Under the pieces are notes generated by a model. That model was not told the DNA's origin, did not search any database, and saw nothing but the letters and a program-made list of their open reading frames with translations. The position numbers were made by a program, and so were the translations under genes. A DNA stretch of 64,000 nt, taken from contig JALBVF010000002.1 in assembly GCA_025050535.1 (NCBI GenBank), positions 24,001-88,000 of the forward strand. The letters run 5' to 3'. This stretch comes from Candidatus Protistibacter heckmannii (lineage in GTDB: Bacteria > Pseudomonadota > Gammaproteobacteria > Burkholderiales > Burkholderiaceae). The first letter of the stretch is position 1, and each line of letters begins with the position of its first letter. This document shows positions 25,954 to 51,003 of the stretch, in pieces.

Positions 25954-26229
25954 TTATTTCTTCGCTTTCTTGTCGGCAGCGTGGCCCTTGAACGTGCGCG
26001 TGAGCGCAAATTCACCGAGCTTGTGGCCGACCATGTTTTCGGAAACGTACACCGGGACGTGCTGGCGGCCATTGTGCACGGCCACCGTCAGGCCGATGAA
26101 TTCCGGCAGGATGGTGGAACGGCGCGACCAGGTCTTGATCGGTTTCTTGTCCTTGTTCTTTTGCGCAGCCTCGGCTTTTGCAAGCAGATGGTCGTCGCAG
26201 AACGGACCTTTCTTTGCGGAACGTGTCAT
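25954..26229 (-). CDS. rpsS: 30S ribosomal protein S19
   Basis: Head protein contacting S13 and the A-site region. The 91 residues open [16 protein letters not shown] and carry the signature [23 protein letters not shown]. It lies 15 bases after rplB. Confidence 0.98.
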   Translation of the reverse strand: MTRSAKKGPFCDDHLLAKAEAAQKNKDKKPIKTWSRRSTILPEFIGLTVAVHNGRQHVPVYVSENMVGHKLGEFALTRTFKGHAADKKAKK

Positions 26230-26244
26230 TTTCTATTCCCTGCC

Positions 26245-27075
26245 TTAGCGCTTGTGACGACGCTGCACGATCATGCTGGTCGTACGCTTGTTCTTGCGGG
26301 TGCGGTATCCCTTGGCCGGCACGCCCCACGGCGACACCGGATCGCGGCCAGCCGCGGTCTTGCCTTCGCCGCCACCGTGCGGGTGGTCGATCGGATTCAT
26401 GGCGACGCCGCGCACTGTCGGGCGGATACCGCGCCAACGGGTCGCACCGGCCTTGCCGATCTGACGCAGGCTGTGCTCTTCATTGCCCACTTCGCCGATG
26501 GTGGCGCGGCACTCGATGTGCACGCGGCGCACTTCACCGGAGCGCAGGCGGACCTGGGCGTAGATGCCTTCGCGAGCCAGCAGCACGGCAGCGCCGCCTG
26601 CGGCGCGAGCGATCTGAGCACCCTTGCCGGGGAGCAGCTCCACACAGTGGATCGTGCTGCCGACCGAAATGTTGCGCAGAGGCAGATTGTTGCCCAGCTT
26701 TATCGGCGCTTCCGCGCCGTTCATAATCTGCTGACCGACCACTAGCCCCTTAGGGGCGATGATGTAGCGGCGTTCGCCATCGGCGAATAACAACAGAGCA
26801 ATGTTGGCGCTGCGGTTCGGGTCGTACTCCAGACTCTCAACCTTGGCGGCGATGCCATCCTTGTCGTTGCGCTTGAAGTCGATGACGCGATAGTGGTGCT
26901 TATGACCACCGCCCTTGTGACGGATAGTGATGTGGCCGTTGTTGTTACGGCCGGACTTCTGGTGCTGCGGCTCGAGCAGGGGGGCGTAACCGGTGCCCTT
27001 GTGCAGGGAGCTGTTCACCACCTTAGCCATGGTGCGGCGGCCAGGCGAAGTCGGCTTAGTCTTGACGAGTGCCAT
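26245..27075 (-). CDS. rplB: 50S ribosomal protein L2
   Basis: Central 50S protein needed for subunit association and peptidyl transfer. The 276 residues contain [18 protein letters not shown] and the C-terminal signature with its conserved histidine, [15 protein letters not shown]. It lies 2 bases after rplW. Confidence 0.98.
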   Translation of the reverse strand: MALVKTKPTSPGRRTMAKVVNSSLHKGTGYAPLLEPQHQKSGRNNNGHITIRHKGGGHKHHYRVIDFKRNDKDGIAAKVESLEYDPNRSANIALLLFADGERRYIIAPKGLVVGQQIMNGAEAPIKLGNNLPLRNISVGSTIHCVELLPGKGAQIARAAGGAAVLLAREGIYAQVRLRSGEVRRVHIECRATIGEVGNEEHSLRQIGKAGATRWRGIRPTVRGVAMNPIDHPHGGGEGKTAAGRDPVSPWGVPAKGYRTRKNKRTTSMIVQRRHKR

Positions 27076-27077
27076 GA

Positions 27078-27392
27078 TTACTTGGCCTCCACTTCAAAAT
27101 CGATTTCCTGGCCGGGCTTCAGACTGACGTAGGCCTTCTTCACGTGGTCGCGACGACCAGTGAAGCGGCCGAAGCGCTTTTCCTTGCCCTTCTGATTGAG
27201 GATCTGTACGGACTCGACTTCGACCTTGAACAGCAACTCAACCGCGGCCTTGACTTCGAGCTTGTTGGCGTCGCGAATCACTTCAAACACCACTTGCTCG
27301 TTCTTGTCGGCAACCTGGGTGGCCTTTTCGGAGATCACTGGCGCAAGCAGGACTTGCATCAGGCGATGATCGTTTTTGGCAAGCTGGGTCAT
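27078..27392 (-). CDS. rplW: 50S ribosomal protein L23
   Basis: Tunnel-exit protein that binds trigger factor and SRP. The 104 residues contain [20 protein letters not shown] and [21 protein letters not shown]. The start overlaps the rplD stop by 4 bases, a classic coupling arrangement. Confidence 0.98.
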   Translation of the reverse strand: MTQLAKNDHRLMQVLLAPVISEKATQVADKNEQVVFEVIRDANKLEVKAAVELLFKVEVESVQILNQKGKEKRFGRFTGRRDHVKKAYVSLKPGQEIDFEVEAK

Positions 27393-28009
27393 TTCAGCAT
27401 CTCCTCGATCTGCGCGATCGCCGCCTTGGTGACCAGCACTTTCTTGTAGTGAATCAGCGAGAGCGGGTCGGCGTGGCGCGGCTCGACCACCGAAACGTTC
27501 GGCAGGTTGCGCGAGGCCAGGAACAGGTTTTCATCGACGGCGTCGGTGATCACCAGCACGGAGTCCAAACCCATGACCTTGAACTTTTTCGCCAGCAGTT
27601 TGGTCTTGGGCGCCTCGACGGTCAGTCCGTCGACGACGTTCAGACGGCCTTCGCGGGCCAGCTGCGAGTAGATCGAACGCATGCCGGCGCGATACATCTT
27701 GCGGTTGACCTTCTGACTGAAGTTTTCTTCCGGAGAATTCGGGAAGATACGGCCGCCCCCCCGCCACAGCGGGGAGGAGGTCATACCGGCGCGGGCGCGG
27801 CCCGTGCCCTTCTGGCGCCACGGCTTCTTGGTCGTATGCTTGACCTCTTCGCGGTCCTTCTGCTTGCGGTTGCCGCTGCGAGCGTTGGCCTGGTATGCGA
27901 CAACGATCTGGTGCACCAGCGCTTCGTTGTAGTCACGCTCGAAAACTTCGGGCGATGCTTGCACCGCCGCGCCGAGCTGACCGCTTTCTGTCAGGAGCTT
28001 GATTTCCAT
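27389..28009 (-). CDS. rplD: 50S ribosomal protein L4
   Basis: Tunnel-lining protein; in enterics it also represses the S10 operon. The 206 residues include the long internal loop with [15 protein letters not shown] and [16 protein letters not shown]. The seven-base C run near 27757 encodes the conserved RGGGR and keeps the frame. It overlaps rplW by 4 bases. Confidence 0.98.
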   Translation of the reverse strand: MEIKLLTESGQLGAAVQASPEVFERDYNEALVHQIVVAYQANARSGNRKQKDREEVKHTTKKPWRQKGTGRARAGMTSSPLWRGGGRIFPNSPEENFSQKVNRKMYRAGMRSIYSQLAREGRLNVVDGLTVEAPKTKLLAKKFKVMGLDSVLVITDAVDENLFLASRNLPNVSVVEPRHADPLSLIHYKKVLVTKAAIAQIEEMLK

Positions 28010-28020
28010 CTGCGGGCCCC

Positions 28021-28668
28021 TTACTTAGCCTTGGCCTTGACGGCCGGGGTCACGATGACTTGGCCGCCGGCGGCGCCGGGAACTGCACCGCGAACCAGCA
28101 GCAGGCTGCGCTCGGCGTCGATGCGAGCGATTATGAGGTTCTGGACGCTGCGGGTGACGTCGCCCAGGTGACCAGTCATGCGCTTACCGGGAAACACACG
28201 GCCCGGATCCTGCGCCATACCGATTGAGCCAGGAACGTTGTGCGAACGCGAGTTGCCGTGGGTGGCGCGGCCGGATCTGAAGTGGTAGCGCTTGATGGTG
28301 CCAGCGTAGCCTTTACCGATCGTCACGCCCTGCACGTCCACCTTCTGGCCGACGCTGAACAGGCCGGCGCCGATCACGGCGCCGGCGAACAGCTCGGCAG
28401 CCTTGGCGGCGTCGATACGGAATTCCTTGAGGACGGCGCCCGCCTCGACGCCAGCCTTAGCAAGATGCCCGGCGATGGACTTGGTCACGCGCGAGGCGCG
28501 ACGGACACCGAATGCAACCTGCACAGCCGTGTAGCCGTCGGCGTCTTCGGTCTTAATTTGGGTCACGCGGTTGCCACCGACCTCAATCACAGTGACGGGA
28601 ATCGAATCGCCATCATCCGTGAAAATACGCGTCATACCAACCTTGCGACCGACAAGGCCAAGGCTCAT
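28021..28668 (-). CDS. rplC: 50S ribosomal protein L3
   Basis: Assembly-initiator protein of 215 residues, opening [16 protein letters not shown]. The central extension [21 protein letters not shown] contains the Gln/His region near the peptidyl-transferase centre. A 125-base gap with two hairpins separates it from rpsJ, while rplD follows after 11 bases. Confidence 0.98.
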   Translation of the reverse strand: MSLGLVGRKVGMTRIFTDDGDSIPVTVIEVGGNRVTQIKTEDADGYTAVQVAFGVRRASRVTKSIAGHLAKAGVEAGAVLKEFRIDAAKAAELFAGAVIGAGLFSVGQKVDVQGVTIGKGYAGTIKRYHFRSGRATHGNSRSHNVPGSIGMAQDPGRVFPGKRMTGHLGDVTRSVQNLIIARIDAERSLLLVRGAVPGAAGGQVIVTPAVKAKAK

Positions 28669-28721
28669 ATTATTTCTCCATTCCCAGCTTCGATTGGCCG
28701 GGGCGAATAAATTAAGATGCC

Positions 28722-28762
28722 ACCACGAGAGTGGTTAGTTTTAGATTAACACAGCTAAAACT
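28722..28762 (-). promoter_or_regulatory. Two adjacent hairpins between rpsJ and rplC
   Basis: In the rplC leader two inverted repeats lie back to back on the minus strand: AGTTTTAG/CTAAAACT (28737-28762, 10-base loop) and ACCAC/GTGGT with a four-base loop (28722-28735). The upstream TTGCAA and TTAATC, 17 bases apart, could be a weak promoter overlapping the first hairpin. The position in the S10 operon suggests a control element or processing site, but I recognise no known motif. Confidence 0.45.
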
Positions 28763-28793
28763 GCACTTGCAAGCGATAAAACCGGAAAATCCC

Positions 28794-29135
28794 TTACTGA
28801 AGCTTGATCTCGACATCCACGCCGGCTGGCAGATCCAGCTTCATCAGCGCATCAACGGTCTTATCGGTCGGATCAACGATGTCCATCAGGCGCTGGTGGG
28901 TGCGGATTTCCAGCTGATCGCGGGAGGTCTTGTTGACGTGCGGCGAGCGCAGGATATCGAAGCGCTGGATGCGGGTCGGCAGGGGAACGGGGCCCTTGAC
29001 GATCGCGCCGGTGCGCTTGGCGGTATCCACGATCTCAGCGGCCGACTGGTCGATCAGACGATAGTCGAAGGCCTTCAGGCGGATGCGGATCCGTTGCTTC
29101 TGGCCTTGCTTGGGGTTCGGGCTGGCGTTTTGCAT
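28794..29135 (-). CDS. rpsJ: 30S ribosomal protein S10
   Basis: Head protein and, as NusE, a partner in antitermination with NusB. The conserved body begins [24 protein letters not shown] and contains [23 protein letters not shown]. The ATG at 29135 gives 113 residues, about 10 more than E. coli (extra [11 protein letters not shown]). The frame stays open further upstream to 29210 but without family support. It lies 110 bases after the first tuf gene. Confidence 0.96.
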   Translation of the reverse strand: MQNASPNPKQGQKQRIRIRLKAFDYRLIDQSAAEIVDTAKRTGAIVKGPVPLPTRIQRFDILRSPHVNKTSRDQLEIRTHQRLMDIVDPTDKTVDALMKLDLPAGVDVEIKLQ

Positions 29136-29153
29136 GTCATTTCCAAAGAGCGG

Positions 29154-29169
29154 GCGGTCATCTGACCGC
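29154..29169. promoter_or_regulatory. 16-base palindrome upstream of rpsJ
   Basis: GCGGTCA-TC-TGACCGC is a perfect 7-base inverted repeat with a 2-base centre, 19 bases before the rpsJ start. A second inverted repeat, GCGGCC/GGCCGC, lies just after the tuf stop (about 29215-29238). Either may be a leader hairpin or, for the short-centred one, a protein-binding site. Confidence 0.35.
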
Positions 29170-29245
29170 GGATTAATCAAAAGAACGAACGGATACTGCT
29201 TCACAACCACTGCGCGGCCTGGCGTAAACCCGGCCGCAGAATGTC

Positions 29246-30436
<1,191 letters not shown>

Positions 30437-30477
30437 TTCCTGTCCTCAATCCAAAAATTCAATACGGTTGTCGGTGC

Positions 30478-32583
<2,106 letters not shown>

Positions 32584-32685
32584 GTTGTGTACCTTTTAGC
32601 AAAATCGGCGGCCGCCAAAACTGGCGCCCGCCGCAATATTGAAAACCTGAACCACTCGTCCGCAAGCCGCTTGTGCGGCCCGGGA

Positions 32686-33156
32686 TCAGAAGCGGAAGTG
32701 CGAGAACGCCTTGTTGGCCTCGGCCATGCGGTGCACTTCTTCGCGCTTCTTCATGGCGCCGCCGCGGCCTTCAGCGGCCTCGATCAGCTCGCCGGCGAGG
32801 CGCAGAGCCATGGACTTTTCGCTTCGCTTCTTGGCAGCTTCGCGCAGCCAGCGCATGGCCAGAGCCATACGGCGGGAGGGACGCACTTCGACGGGCACCT
32901 GGTAGTTGGCGCCACCGACGCGGCGACTCTTCACTTCCACCATGGGCTTGACGTTGGACAGAGCAACCGAGAACACTTCCAGGGCAGCCTTGCCGGCCTT
33001 CTTCTCGATCTGCTCGAACGCGCCGTAGACGATGCGTTCAGCGACGGACTTCTTGCCGTCGAGCATCAGCATGTTCATAAATTTGGCGACATCGACATTG
33101 CCGAACTTCGGGTCCGGCAGAATCTCGCGCTTGGGGACTTCGCGACGACGTGGCAT
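32686..33156 (-). CDS. rpsG: 30S ribosomal protein S7
   Basis: Head-nucleating 16S rRNA-binding protein, regulator of the str operon in E. coli. The 156 residues open [20 protein letters not shown] and contain [24 protein letters not shown]. It lies 125 bases after rpsL. Confidence 0.98.
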   Translation of the reverse strand: MPRRREVPKREILPDPKFGNVDVAKFMNMLMLDGKKSVAERIVYGAFEQIEKKAGKAALEVFSVALSNVKPMVEVKSRRVGGANYQVPVEVRPSRRMALAMRWLREAAKKRSEKSMALRLAGELIEAAEGRGGAMKKREEVHRMAEANKAFSHFRF

Positions 33157-33281
33157 AACACTTCCTTTCTCTCTTCAGTTGGGGACCAATCCCCTAACCG
33201 GCTACGCCCTTATACTGGCAGGCCAGCAACTTACTCGGCGGCAACCGGATGTTGCCGCCAACGGGTGAAAACCTTATTAAA

Positions 33282-33659
33282 TCAGGCCTTCTTGGCGCGC
33301 TTGGCGCCGTACTTCGAACGGGCTTGCTTACGGTCCTTGACGCCTTGCAGGTCAAGGGAGCCGCGCACGATGTGGTAACGCACACCGGGCAAGTCCTTCA
33401 CACGGCCGCCGCGGATCAGCACGACCGAGTGTTCTTGCAGGTTGTGGCCTTCACCGCCGATATACGAGATCACCTCGAAACCGTTGGTAAGACGCACCTT
33501 TGCCACCTTCCGCATTGCGGAGTTCGGCTTCTTAGGCGTCGTGGTGTACACGCGGGTGCACACGCCGCGGCGCTGGGGGCAATCTTGCAGAGCCGGGCTC
33601 TTGCTCTTGATCACTTCCGACTTACGCGGCTTGCGAACCAATTGATGAATTGTTGGCAT
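33282..33659 (-). CDS. rpsL: 30S ribosomal protein S12
   Basis: Decoding-centre protein of 125 residues. The segments [13 protein letters not shown] (Lys43) and [13 protein letters not shown] (with Lys88) carry the residues found in streptomycin-sensitive proteins, so no resistance substitution is seen at these two sites. It is the first gene of the str operon, with its own promoter just upstream. Confidence 0.98.
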   Translation of the reverse strand: MPTIHQLVRKPRKSEVIKSKSPALQDCPQRRGVCTRVYTTTPKKPNSAMRKVAKVRLTNGFEVISYIGGEGHNLQEHSVVLIRGGRVKDLPGVRYHIVRGSLDLQGVKDRKQARSKYGAKRAKKA

Positions 33660-33691
33660 TTTAATTTTTGTCCAAAAAACGGAGACTTTCG

Positions 33692-33720
33692 ACTTTATAG
33701 CCTGAATTCCACTTCGTCAA
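33692..33720 (-). promoter_or_regulatory. Promoter of the str operon
   Basis: On the minus strand TTGACG (33715-33720), a 17-base spacer and TAAAGT (33692-33697) lie about 35 bases before the rpsL start, just after the hairpin behind rpoC. The layout matches that of the gcvT promoter (TTGACA, 17, TAAAGT). Confidence 0.7.
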
Positions 33721-33725
33721 GTTAA

Positions 33726-33768
33726 GCCTCCCGGAGGCCCAAACACCGCTTTGGGACCCCGGGAGGCC
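33726..33768 (-). terminator. Strong hairpin between rpoC and rpsL
   Basis: GCCTCCCGG and CCGGGAGGC pair over nine bases with further GGCCC/GGGxCC pairing inside, a few bases after the rpoC stop. On the minus strand it lacks a T run afterwards (TTAAC), whereas read on the plus strand it is followed by five Ts. It may be a partial terminator, a processing site, or a stop for antisense transcription. Confidence 0.6.
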
Positions 33769-33773
33769 GGTTT

Positions 33774-38027
<4,254 letters not shown>

Positions 38028-38081
38028 GCAAACCTCCGTATCGTGAATTCTGAAATGGGTTGAGCCTTTTCAGGATTCACT

Positions 38082-42182
<4,101 letters not shown>

Positions 42183-42472
42183 GGGATCTCCGAATCAACG
42201 CAGGCCGGCGTGAAGTCTGTGGTGTTCAGCGACTGTGACGGGATTTGGCGGTTGGCCGCTACCAACCTTGGCTGACGACATTCGCTTGAACCGGCACAGC
42301 CTTCCTCGCGGAGGGCCGCAACGATCGGAATGCCCGACCAAACTCGTCTTCTGCAGTCGGTTCAGAAGACAAAGAGAACAGGACTTGGATCCGCTTCTCT
42401 TTGGCCTCTAACCTCTGAATTCGGCCTCAAACACCAGGCTTCAGCCGCCCTAAAAACTCCCACGCATCAGGC
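42183..42472 (-). other. rpoB leader region
   Basis: About 290 bases between the rplL-rpoB hairpin and the rpoB start hold no credible gene. The region is probably untranslated leader. No clear separate sigma70 promoter is seen, so rpoB is likely read through from the ribosomal genes. Confidence 0.5.
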
Positions 42473-42510
42473 GCAAAACGGGCTGACGGCGAACCGTCAG
42501 CCCGTTTTGC
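42473..42510 (-). terminator. Attenuator-type hairpin between rplL and rpoB
   Basis: A perfect 17-base inverted repeat, GCAAAACGGGCTGACGG on each side of a four-base CGAA (TTCG on the minus strand) loop, begins 17 bases after the rplL stop. The loop on the minus strand is a UUCG-type tetraloop, which is very stable. It is in the position of the known partial terminator/processing site that lowers rpoBC output relative to L7/L12. Confidence 0.8.
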
Positions 42511-42526
42511 GTCGCGCGGCCGTCGA

Positions 42527-42907
42527 TTACTTGACGTCGGCCTTGGCGCCAGCTTCTTCCAGCTTCTTCTTGGCGTCGGCGGCGGTGGCCTTGTCCACGC
42601 CTTCCTTAACGGGCTTCGGTGCGCCGTCGACCAGGTCCTTGGCTTCCTTCAGGCCCAGGCCGGTGATTTCGCGCACGGCCTTGATGACGCTGACCTTGTT
42701 GGCGCCGACTTCGGCCAGGATCACGGTGAACTCGGTCTGCTCTTCAGCAGCAGCAGCGCCACCAGCGCCGCCGCCAGCGGGGCCAGCGACAGCTATCGCG
42801 GCTGCGGAAACGCCAAACTTTTCTTCAAAAGCCTTGACCAGATTGTTCAGGTCGATGACGGACATTGCGCCAACGGCTTCGAGGATGTCTTCTTTGGTAA
42901 CTGCCAT
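42527..42907 (-). CDS. rplL: 50S ribosomal protein L7/L12
   Basis: Stalk protein of 126 residues, present in several copies per ribosome. It has an N-terminal dimerisation domain (1-35), an Ala/Gly hinge (about 36-55), and a C-terminal factor-binding domain with [33 protein letters not shown]. It lies 54 bases after rplJ and before the attenuator hairpin. Confidence 0.99.
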   Translation of the reverse strand: MAVTKEDILEAVGAMSVIDLNNLVKAFEEKFGVSAAAIAVAGPAGGGAGGAAAAEEQTEFTVILAEVGANKVSVIKAVREITGLGLKEAKDLVDGAPKPVKEGVDKATAADAKKKLEEAGAKADVK

Positions 42908-42961
42908 GGTGATACTCCTTGATTCGGTATGTTTGTTGGGTTCGCTTGAGCAGCGCCTGGA

Positions 42962-43462
42962 TCAGGCGGCCGACTCGGCCTGCTTCTTCTCGCCGACTGC
43001 GGCCAGCACACGGGCCATGCCCGAGACCGGCGCTTGCATCACGCCCAGCAGCATGCTGATGAGCTCTTTGCGGCCCGGCACGGATGCCAGCGCCTTGACG
43101 GCATTGACGTCCAGCACTTTGCCATTATATGAACCCGCCTTCAGGATCAGCTTGTCATTTGTCTTGGCGAAGTCGTTGAGGACTTTTGCCGCGGCGACCA
43201 CATCTTCGGACATGCTGTAAATCAGTGGACCGGTCATTTGGTTCGCCAGGCCGGCGAAAGGGGTTTCCTGCACGGCACGGCGGGCCAGCGTGTTCTTGAG
43301 AACGCGCATGTACACGCCCAGCGCACGCGCCTTGGCGCGCAGCTGGGTCATTTCACCGACAGCAATCCCGCGATACTCGGCGACGGCAATGGTCGAAGCC
43401 TTGGCGACTTGCGCCGAGACTTCGGCCACGACGGCCTTTTTGTCTTCCAGATTGAGTGGCAC
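42962..43462 (-). CDS. rplJ: 50S ribosomal protein L10
   Basis: Stalk base protein that binds 23S rRNA and L7/L12 dimers, and represses its own mRNA in E. coli. The 166 residues open [16 protein letters not shown] and contain [21 protein letters not shown] 259-base leader separates it from rplA. Confidence 0.98.
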   Translation of the reverse strand: MPLNLEDKKAVVAEVSAQVAKASTIAVAEYRGIAVGEMTQLRAKARALGVYMRVLKNTLARRAVQETPFAGLANQMTGPLIYSMSEDVVAAAKVLNDFAKTNDKLILKAGSYNGKVLDVNAVKALASVPGRKELISMLLGVMQAPVSGMARVLAAVGEKKQAESAA

Positions 43463-43721
43463 GGTTTACTCTCCAAATCGGCCTTGCCTCTTGCGAGACT
43501 TGGCCAGCCTATATTCGGCGACCGATTGTCAGGAGCCCCCCGGTTGCCCGGGGAATTCAAAACTTGCGGGCACGCCATCTGCGCTGGCAGACATTGCGCT
43601 TGGGTTCGACTGCGAATCCTCCGCACCGCGACAATTAAGACCCGGCTTGTTACTGCCGGCTCACCAGCGGTCTTTGATAACCAGCCGCGCCATGCAGGCC
43701 GCGACTGCCCAAAGCCTTTGT
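43463..43721 (-). promoter_or_regulatory. rplJ leader, possible L10-binding region
   Basis: This 259-base gap has no gene. It contains a very stable hairpin, CCCCGG-GCAA-CCGGGG (43538-43553, GNRA loop). In E. coli the same position holds the L10 binding site that represses rplJL. I infer a similar role from position; the conserved kink-turn motif was not verified. Confidence 0.45.
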
Positions 43722-44417
43722 TTAACCAGCCAACAAGGCCTGGTCGATGCGCACGCCGACGCCCATGGTGCTGGACACAGAGATCTTGCGCAGATAAATA
43801 CCCTTGGCCGATGCCGGGCGCGCCTTGTTCAAGGCTTCCAGTAGGGCAGACAGATTGGTCTTCAGCGCCGGCAGTTCGAACGAGCGGCGACCGATCGTGG
43901 AGTGCACGATGCCGGCCTTGTCGACGCGGAACTGGACTTGACCAGCCTTCGCATTCTTCACGGCGGTGGCGACGTCGTGGGTCACGGTGCCAACCTTGGG
44001 GTTCGGCATCAGGCCGCGGGGACCCAGGATTTGACCCAGGGTGCCGACCACGCGCATCGTGTCTGGCGAAGCGATCACGACGTCAAAATTCAGGTTGCCG
44101 CCCTTGATCTGTTCGGCCAGGTCTTCCATGCCGACGATTTCGGCGCCAGCGGCCTTGGCCTGCTCGGCCTTTTCGCCTTGGGCGAACACAGCCACGCGAA
44201 CCGACTTTCCGGTGCCGGCGGGCAGAACGACGGAGCCACGGACCACTTGGTCGGACTTCTTGGCGTCGATGCCGAGCTGGACGGCGACGTCGATGGATTC
44301 ATCGAACTTCGCGGTCGCGCATTCCTTGATCAAGTTCAGCGCTTCGTCGACCGGGTAGTTTTGGGTGCGCTCGATCTTGGCCTTGTTGCCGGCGACGCGC
44401 TTGGAAACATTGCTCAT
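43722..44417 (-). CDS. rplA: 50S ribosomal protein L1
   Basis: L1-stalk protein that moves with the E-site tRNA, and repressor of rplKA in E. coli. The 231 residues contain the signature [24 protein letters not shown] and the N-terminal [12 protein letters not shown]. Its start directly abuts the rplK stop with no gap. Confidence 0.98.
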   Translation of the reverse strand: MSNVSKRVAGNKAKIERTQNYPVDEALNLIKECATAKFDESIDVAVQLGIDAKKSDQVVRGSVVLPAGTGKSVRVAVFAQGEKAEQAKAAGAEIVGMEDLAEQIKGGNLNFDVVIASPDTMRVVGTLGQILGPRGLMPNPKVGTVTHDVATAVKNAKAGQVQFRVDKAGIVHSTIGRRSFELPALKTNLSALLEALNKARPASAKGIYLRKISVSSTMGVGVRIDQALLAG

Positions 44418-44849
44418 TTACACACCCTCCACAACGATGCCCATCGAACGGGCGGAGCCGGCGATGGTACGCACGGCGGCGTCCAGATCGGCAGCGGTGA
44501 GATCGGGAGTCTTGACCTTGGCGATCTCTTCAGCCTGGGCGCGGGTGATCTTGCCGACCTTATCGGTATGGGGCTTGGCAGAGCCCTTATCGACCTTGGC
44601 GACCTTCTTGATCAGCACGGTGGCCGGCGGGGTCTTCAGCACGAAGCTGAAGCTCTTGTCTGCGAAAGCGGTGATCACCACGGGAATCGGCAGACCAGGC
44701 TCCATGCTCTGGGTCTGGGCGTTGAACGCCTTGCAGAATTCCATGATGTTCAGGCCGCGCTGACCGAGTGCCGGACCGACGGGGGGCGACGGGTTTGCTT
44801 TACCCGCCGGGATTTGCAGCTTGATAAAGCCGACAATCTTCTTTGCCAT
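44418..44849 (-). CDS. rplK: 50S ribosomal protein L11
   Basis: GTPase-centre protein needed for RelA-dependent stringent response. The 143 residues open [30 protein letters not shown]-type and end with [11 protein letters not shown]. It begins the rplK-rplA pair, 184 bases after nusG; that gap contains no obvious strong promoter. Confidence 0.98.
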   Translation of the reverse strand: MAKKIVGFIKLQIPAGKANPSPPVGPALGQRGLNIMEFCKAFNAQTQSMEPGLPIPVVITAFADKSFSFVLKTPPATVLIKKVAKVDKGSAKPHTDKVGKITRAQAEEIAKVKTPDLTAADLDAAVRTIAGSARSMGIVVEGV

Positions 44850-45033
44850 GTTTTACTCCTATAGGGGACACTACTGCACCGCTTTTGCGGCCCCCCCGGT
44901 GAGTCATCACGCGCTTGCGCAGCATCGCCGCACTTACGCTCCTCATTGGCATTGCATCGAGGTCTTCGCCTTGATGCGCGGGCTATTCCGCTCACTGCAA
45001 CCACCAACTACAAATACTGTTGACCGATTAGAC

Positions 45034-45597
45034 TTACACCTTCTCAACCTGGCCGAACTCGAGCTCCACCGGCGTCGCGCGGCCGAAAATCGTGACCGAA
45101 ACGCGCACGCGAGACTTCTCGTAGTTGACTTCCTCGACGTTGCCGTTGAAGTCGGTGAACGGACCTTCCTTGACGCGGACCATCTCGCCCACCTCGAACA
45201 GCGTCTTGGGCTTGGGCTTCTCGATGCCTTCTTGCATCTGCGCCACGATCTTTTCGACTTCCTTTTCGGAAATCGGGGACGGGCGATTGCGCGCGCCACC
45301 CACAAAACCAGTGACCTTGTTGGTGTTCTTCACCAAGTGCCAGGTCTCGTCGGTCATTTCCATTTCCACGAGCACGTAGCCCGGGAAGAAACGACGCTCA
45401 GTGACCGACTTCTGACCGCTCTTGATTTCCACCACCTCTTCGGAGGGGACCAGGATGCAGCCGAACTTGTCCTGCATGCCGGCGCGATCAATGCGCTCCT
45501 GCAGCGCGCGCTGCACGCTCTTCTCCATGCCGGAGTAGGCGTGAACGACATACCAGCGTTTTCTGGATGCGACGTTCGTTTCCGTGGATTCAGCCAT
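45034..45597 (-). CDS. nusG: Transcription termination/antitermination protein NusG
   Basis: Links RNA polymerase with Rho or the ribosome (via S10). It has an NGN domain (about 15-125, [20 protein letters not shown]...[11 protein letters not shown]) and a KOW domain ([19 protein letters not shown]). The ATG at 45597 gives 187 residues; an upstream TTG two codons earlier is less likely. It lies 12 bases after secE, as usual. Confidence 0.97.
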   Translation of the reverse strand: MAESTETNVASRKRWYVVHAYSGMEKSVQRALQERIDRAGMQDKFGCILVPSEEVVEIKSGQKSVTERRFFPGYVLVEMEMTDETWHLVKNTNKVTGFVGGARNRPSPISEKEVEKIVAQMQEGIEKPKPKTLFEVGEMVRVKEGPFTDFNGNVEEVNYEKSRVRVSVTIFGRATPVELEFGQVEKV

Positions 45598-45609
45598 ACC
45601 CAACCCGCC

Positions 45610-45990
45610 TTATTTCCAGCCGAGAATGAGGGAGAACACACCCCATTCGATCAATTTGTCAGCGATCCACATGAACGCGGCCATCAGTAGCACGAAGCCA
45701 AAGACGACGCCCGTCGTCTGCATGGACTCCTTGCGCGAGGGCCAGACGACCTTGCGAACTTCGCGATAGGACTCGCGGCCAAAGCCAACAAACCGCTTGC
45801 CAGGACCAGAGATCAACACGATCACCACGCCGAGCGCCAGCCCAGCGAACAGGGCGACCGCCCGAACATACACAGCTTCGCGCGACAGCGCGTAAAACCC
45901 GATCAACCCGGCAACGACAAAAGCCGCAGCCAGCAACAGCAACCACTTGCCGCCCTGCTCGTCGACGGTTTCGATATTCGGATTGGACAT
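45610..45990 (-). CDS. secE: Protein translocase subunit SecE
   Basis: Essential small SecYEG subunit. The 126 residues from ATG 45990 show three membrane helices, the long Gram-negative form; the key amphipathic region is ESYREVRKVVWPSRKE. The frame is open upstream into the tRNA-Trp gene, but without support for translation. It lies between tRNA-Trp and nusG. Confidence 0.96.
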   Translation of the reverse strand: MSNPNIETVDEQGGKWLLLLAAAFVVAGLIGFYALSREAVYVRAVALFAGLALGVVIVLISGPGKRFVGFGRESYREVRKVVWPSRKESMQTTGVVFGFVLLMAAFMWIADKLIEWGVFSLILGWK

Positions 45991-46017
45991 AATTAAGCTA
46001 CTCGGGACGCTGAAATC

Positions 46018-46093
46018 TGGCAGGGGCAGAGGGAATCGAACCCCCAACCTTCGGTTTTGGAGACCGACGCTCTGCCAGTTGAGCTATACCCCT
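46018..46093 (-). tRNA. tRNA-Trp (CCA)
   Basis: A 76-base cloverleaf beginning AGGGGTA, with anticodon loop CTCCAAA (anticodon CCA), T-arm GGTTCGATTCC and encoded 3' CCA. It lies between the second tuf and secE, the classic arrangement. Confidence 0.96.
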
Positions 46094-46148
46094 AAAATAC
46101 TGTTGGGGCTGACCAAGCCAACCCCAACTACCGGCACAGTAAAACGTC

Positions 46149-47339
<1,191 letters not shown>

Positions 47340-47387
47340 TTTGCGACTCCTGATCCGGTTGCGATATTGCCAGTCTCAAAAAAATCT

Positions 47388-47462
<75 letters not shown>

Positions 47463-47504
47463 GGAATTTTTCCGCTTAAACCCTCAATCCGTACCAGCAT
47501 CTGA

Positions 47505-47575
47505 AGCGAGTGAAGGGAATCGAACCCTCGTCATAAGCTTGGAAGGCTTCTGCTCTACCATTGAGCTACACCCGC
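47505..47575 (-). tRNA. tRNA-Gly (TCC)
   Basis: A cloverleaf with acceptor GCGGGTG/CACTCGC (one G-U), anticodon loop CTTCCAA (TCC) and T-arm GGTTCGATTCC. Unlike its neighbours it does not encode a correct CCA: after the discriminator T it reads TCA, so the end must be added by nucleotidyltransferase. Confidence 0.94.
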
Positions 47576-47609
47576 AAGGTCCAGCTTCCCCGTACACTCC
47601 AAAACCGAC

Positions 47610-47695
47610 TGGTGGAGAGGGCTGGATTCGAACCAGCGTAGGCATAAGCCAACAGATTTACAGTCTGCCCCCTTTAGCCACTCGGGCACCCCTCC
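47610..47695 (-). tRNA. tRNA-Tyr (GTA)
   Basis: An 86-base class II tRNA with acceptor GGAGGGG/CCTCTCC, anticodon loop CTGTAAA (GTA), a long variable arm (TTGGCTTATGCCTACG) and encoded CCA. It is first of the tRNA-Tyr/Gly/Thr-tuf-Trp-secE-nusG unit. Confidence 0.95.
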
Positions 47696-47709
47696 GGAGA
47701 GAACTTTCT

Positions 47710-47738
47710 ATTATGGCTTGAGGCCTCAATTTTGTCAA
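47710..47738 (-). promoter_or_regulatory. Promoter of the tRNA-tufB-secE-nusG unit
   Basis: TTGACA (47733-47738), a 17-base spacer, and CATAAT (47710-47715) on the minus strand, 14 bases before tRNA-Tyr. This is a near-consensus sigma70 promoter for the whole unit. Confidence 0.8.
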
Positions 47739-47822
47739 TATCGCCCCCTCATAACAAGGTTTCGCATTTTTTCAGGCTTTTCTAGTTAAAGCCTCATCTA
47801 CGTTATCAAAATTTTCCAAAGC

Positions 47823-47861
47823 AAAACCCCCCGGCCGCGGCGAAGCGGGCGGGGGGTTTTG
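47823..47861 (-). terminator. Terminator of the rRNA operon
   Basis: AAAACCCCCCG and CGGGGGGTTTT form a strong GC hairpin flanked by A and T runs, just after the 5S gene on the minus strand. It separates the rRNA operon from the downstream tRNA-Tyr promoter. Confidence 0.85.
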
Positions 47862-47873
47862 ATTAAAGGATAG

Positions 47874-47988
47874 GCTTGGCGATTACCTACTTTCACACGG
47901 GCAATCCGCACTATCATCGGCGTGGAGGCGTTTCACGGTCCTGTTCGGGATGGGAAGGGGTGGTTCCACCTCGCTATGATCACCAAGC
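47874..47988 (-). rRNA. rrf: 5S ribosomal RNA
   Basis: About 115 bases with the conserved GAACCACCCCTTCCCATCCC, GAACAGGACCGTGAAACG and GCCGATGATAGTG blocks. The ends GCTTGG and CCAAGC pair as helix I. Last gene of the operon. Confidence 0.95.
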
Positions 47989-48126
47989 TTGAGCGGGGCG
48001 GTCTCGCTTGATACAGCGAGACCGCGCATAGGGCGGGATGTAGTAGTGTGGATAAAGGATTGCTGGCACGGCGCGCACAGCATCCAGACGTTCACGCAGA
48101 GCCTGCGCAGAAACGTACTGGTTATA

Positions 48127-51003
<2,877 letters not shown>

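Noticed and set aside
27757-27763. Seven-base C run in rplD as a possible frameshift
   Set aside because: It encodes the conserved RGGGR motif in frame and the protein is full length.
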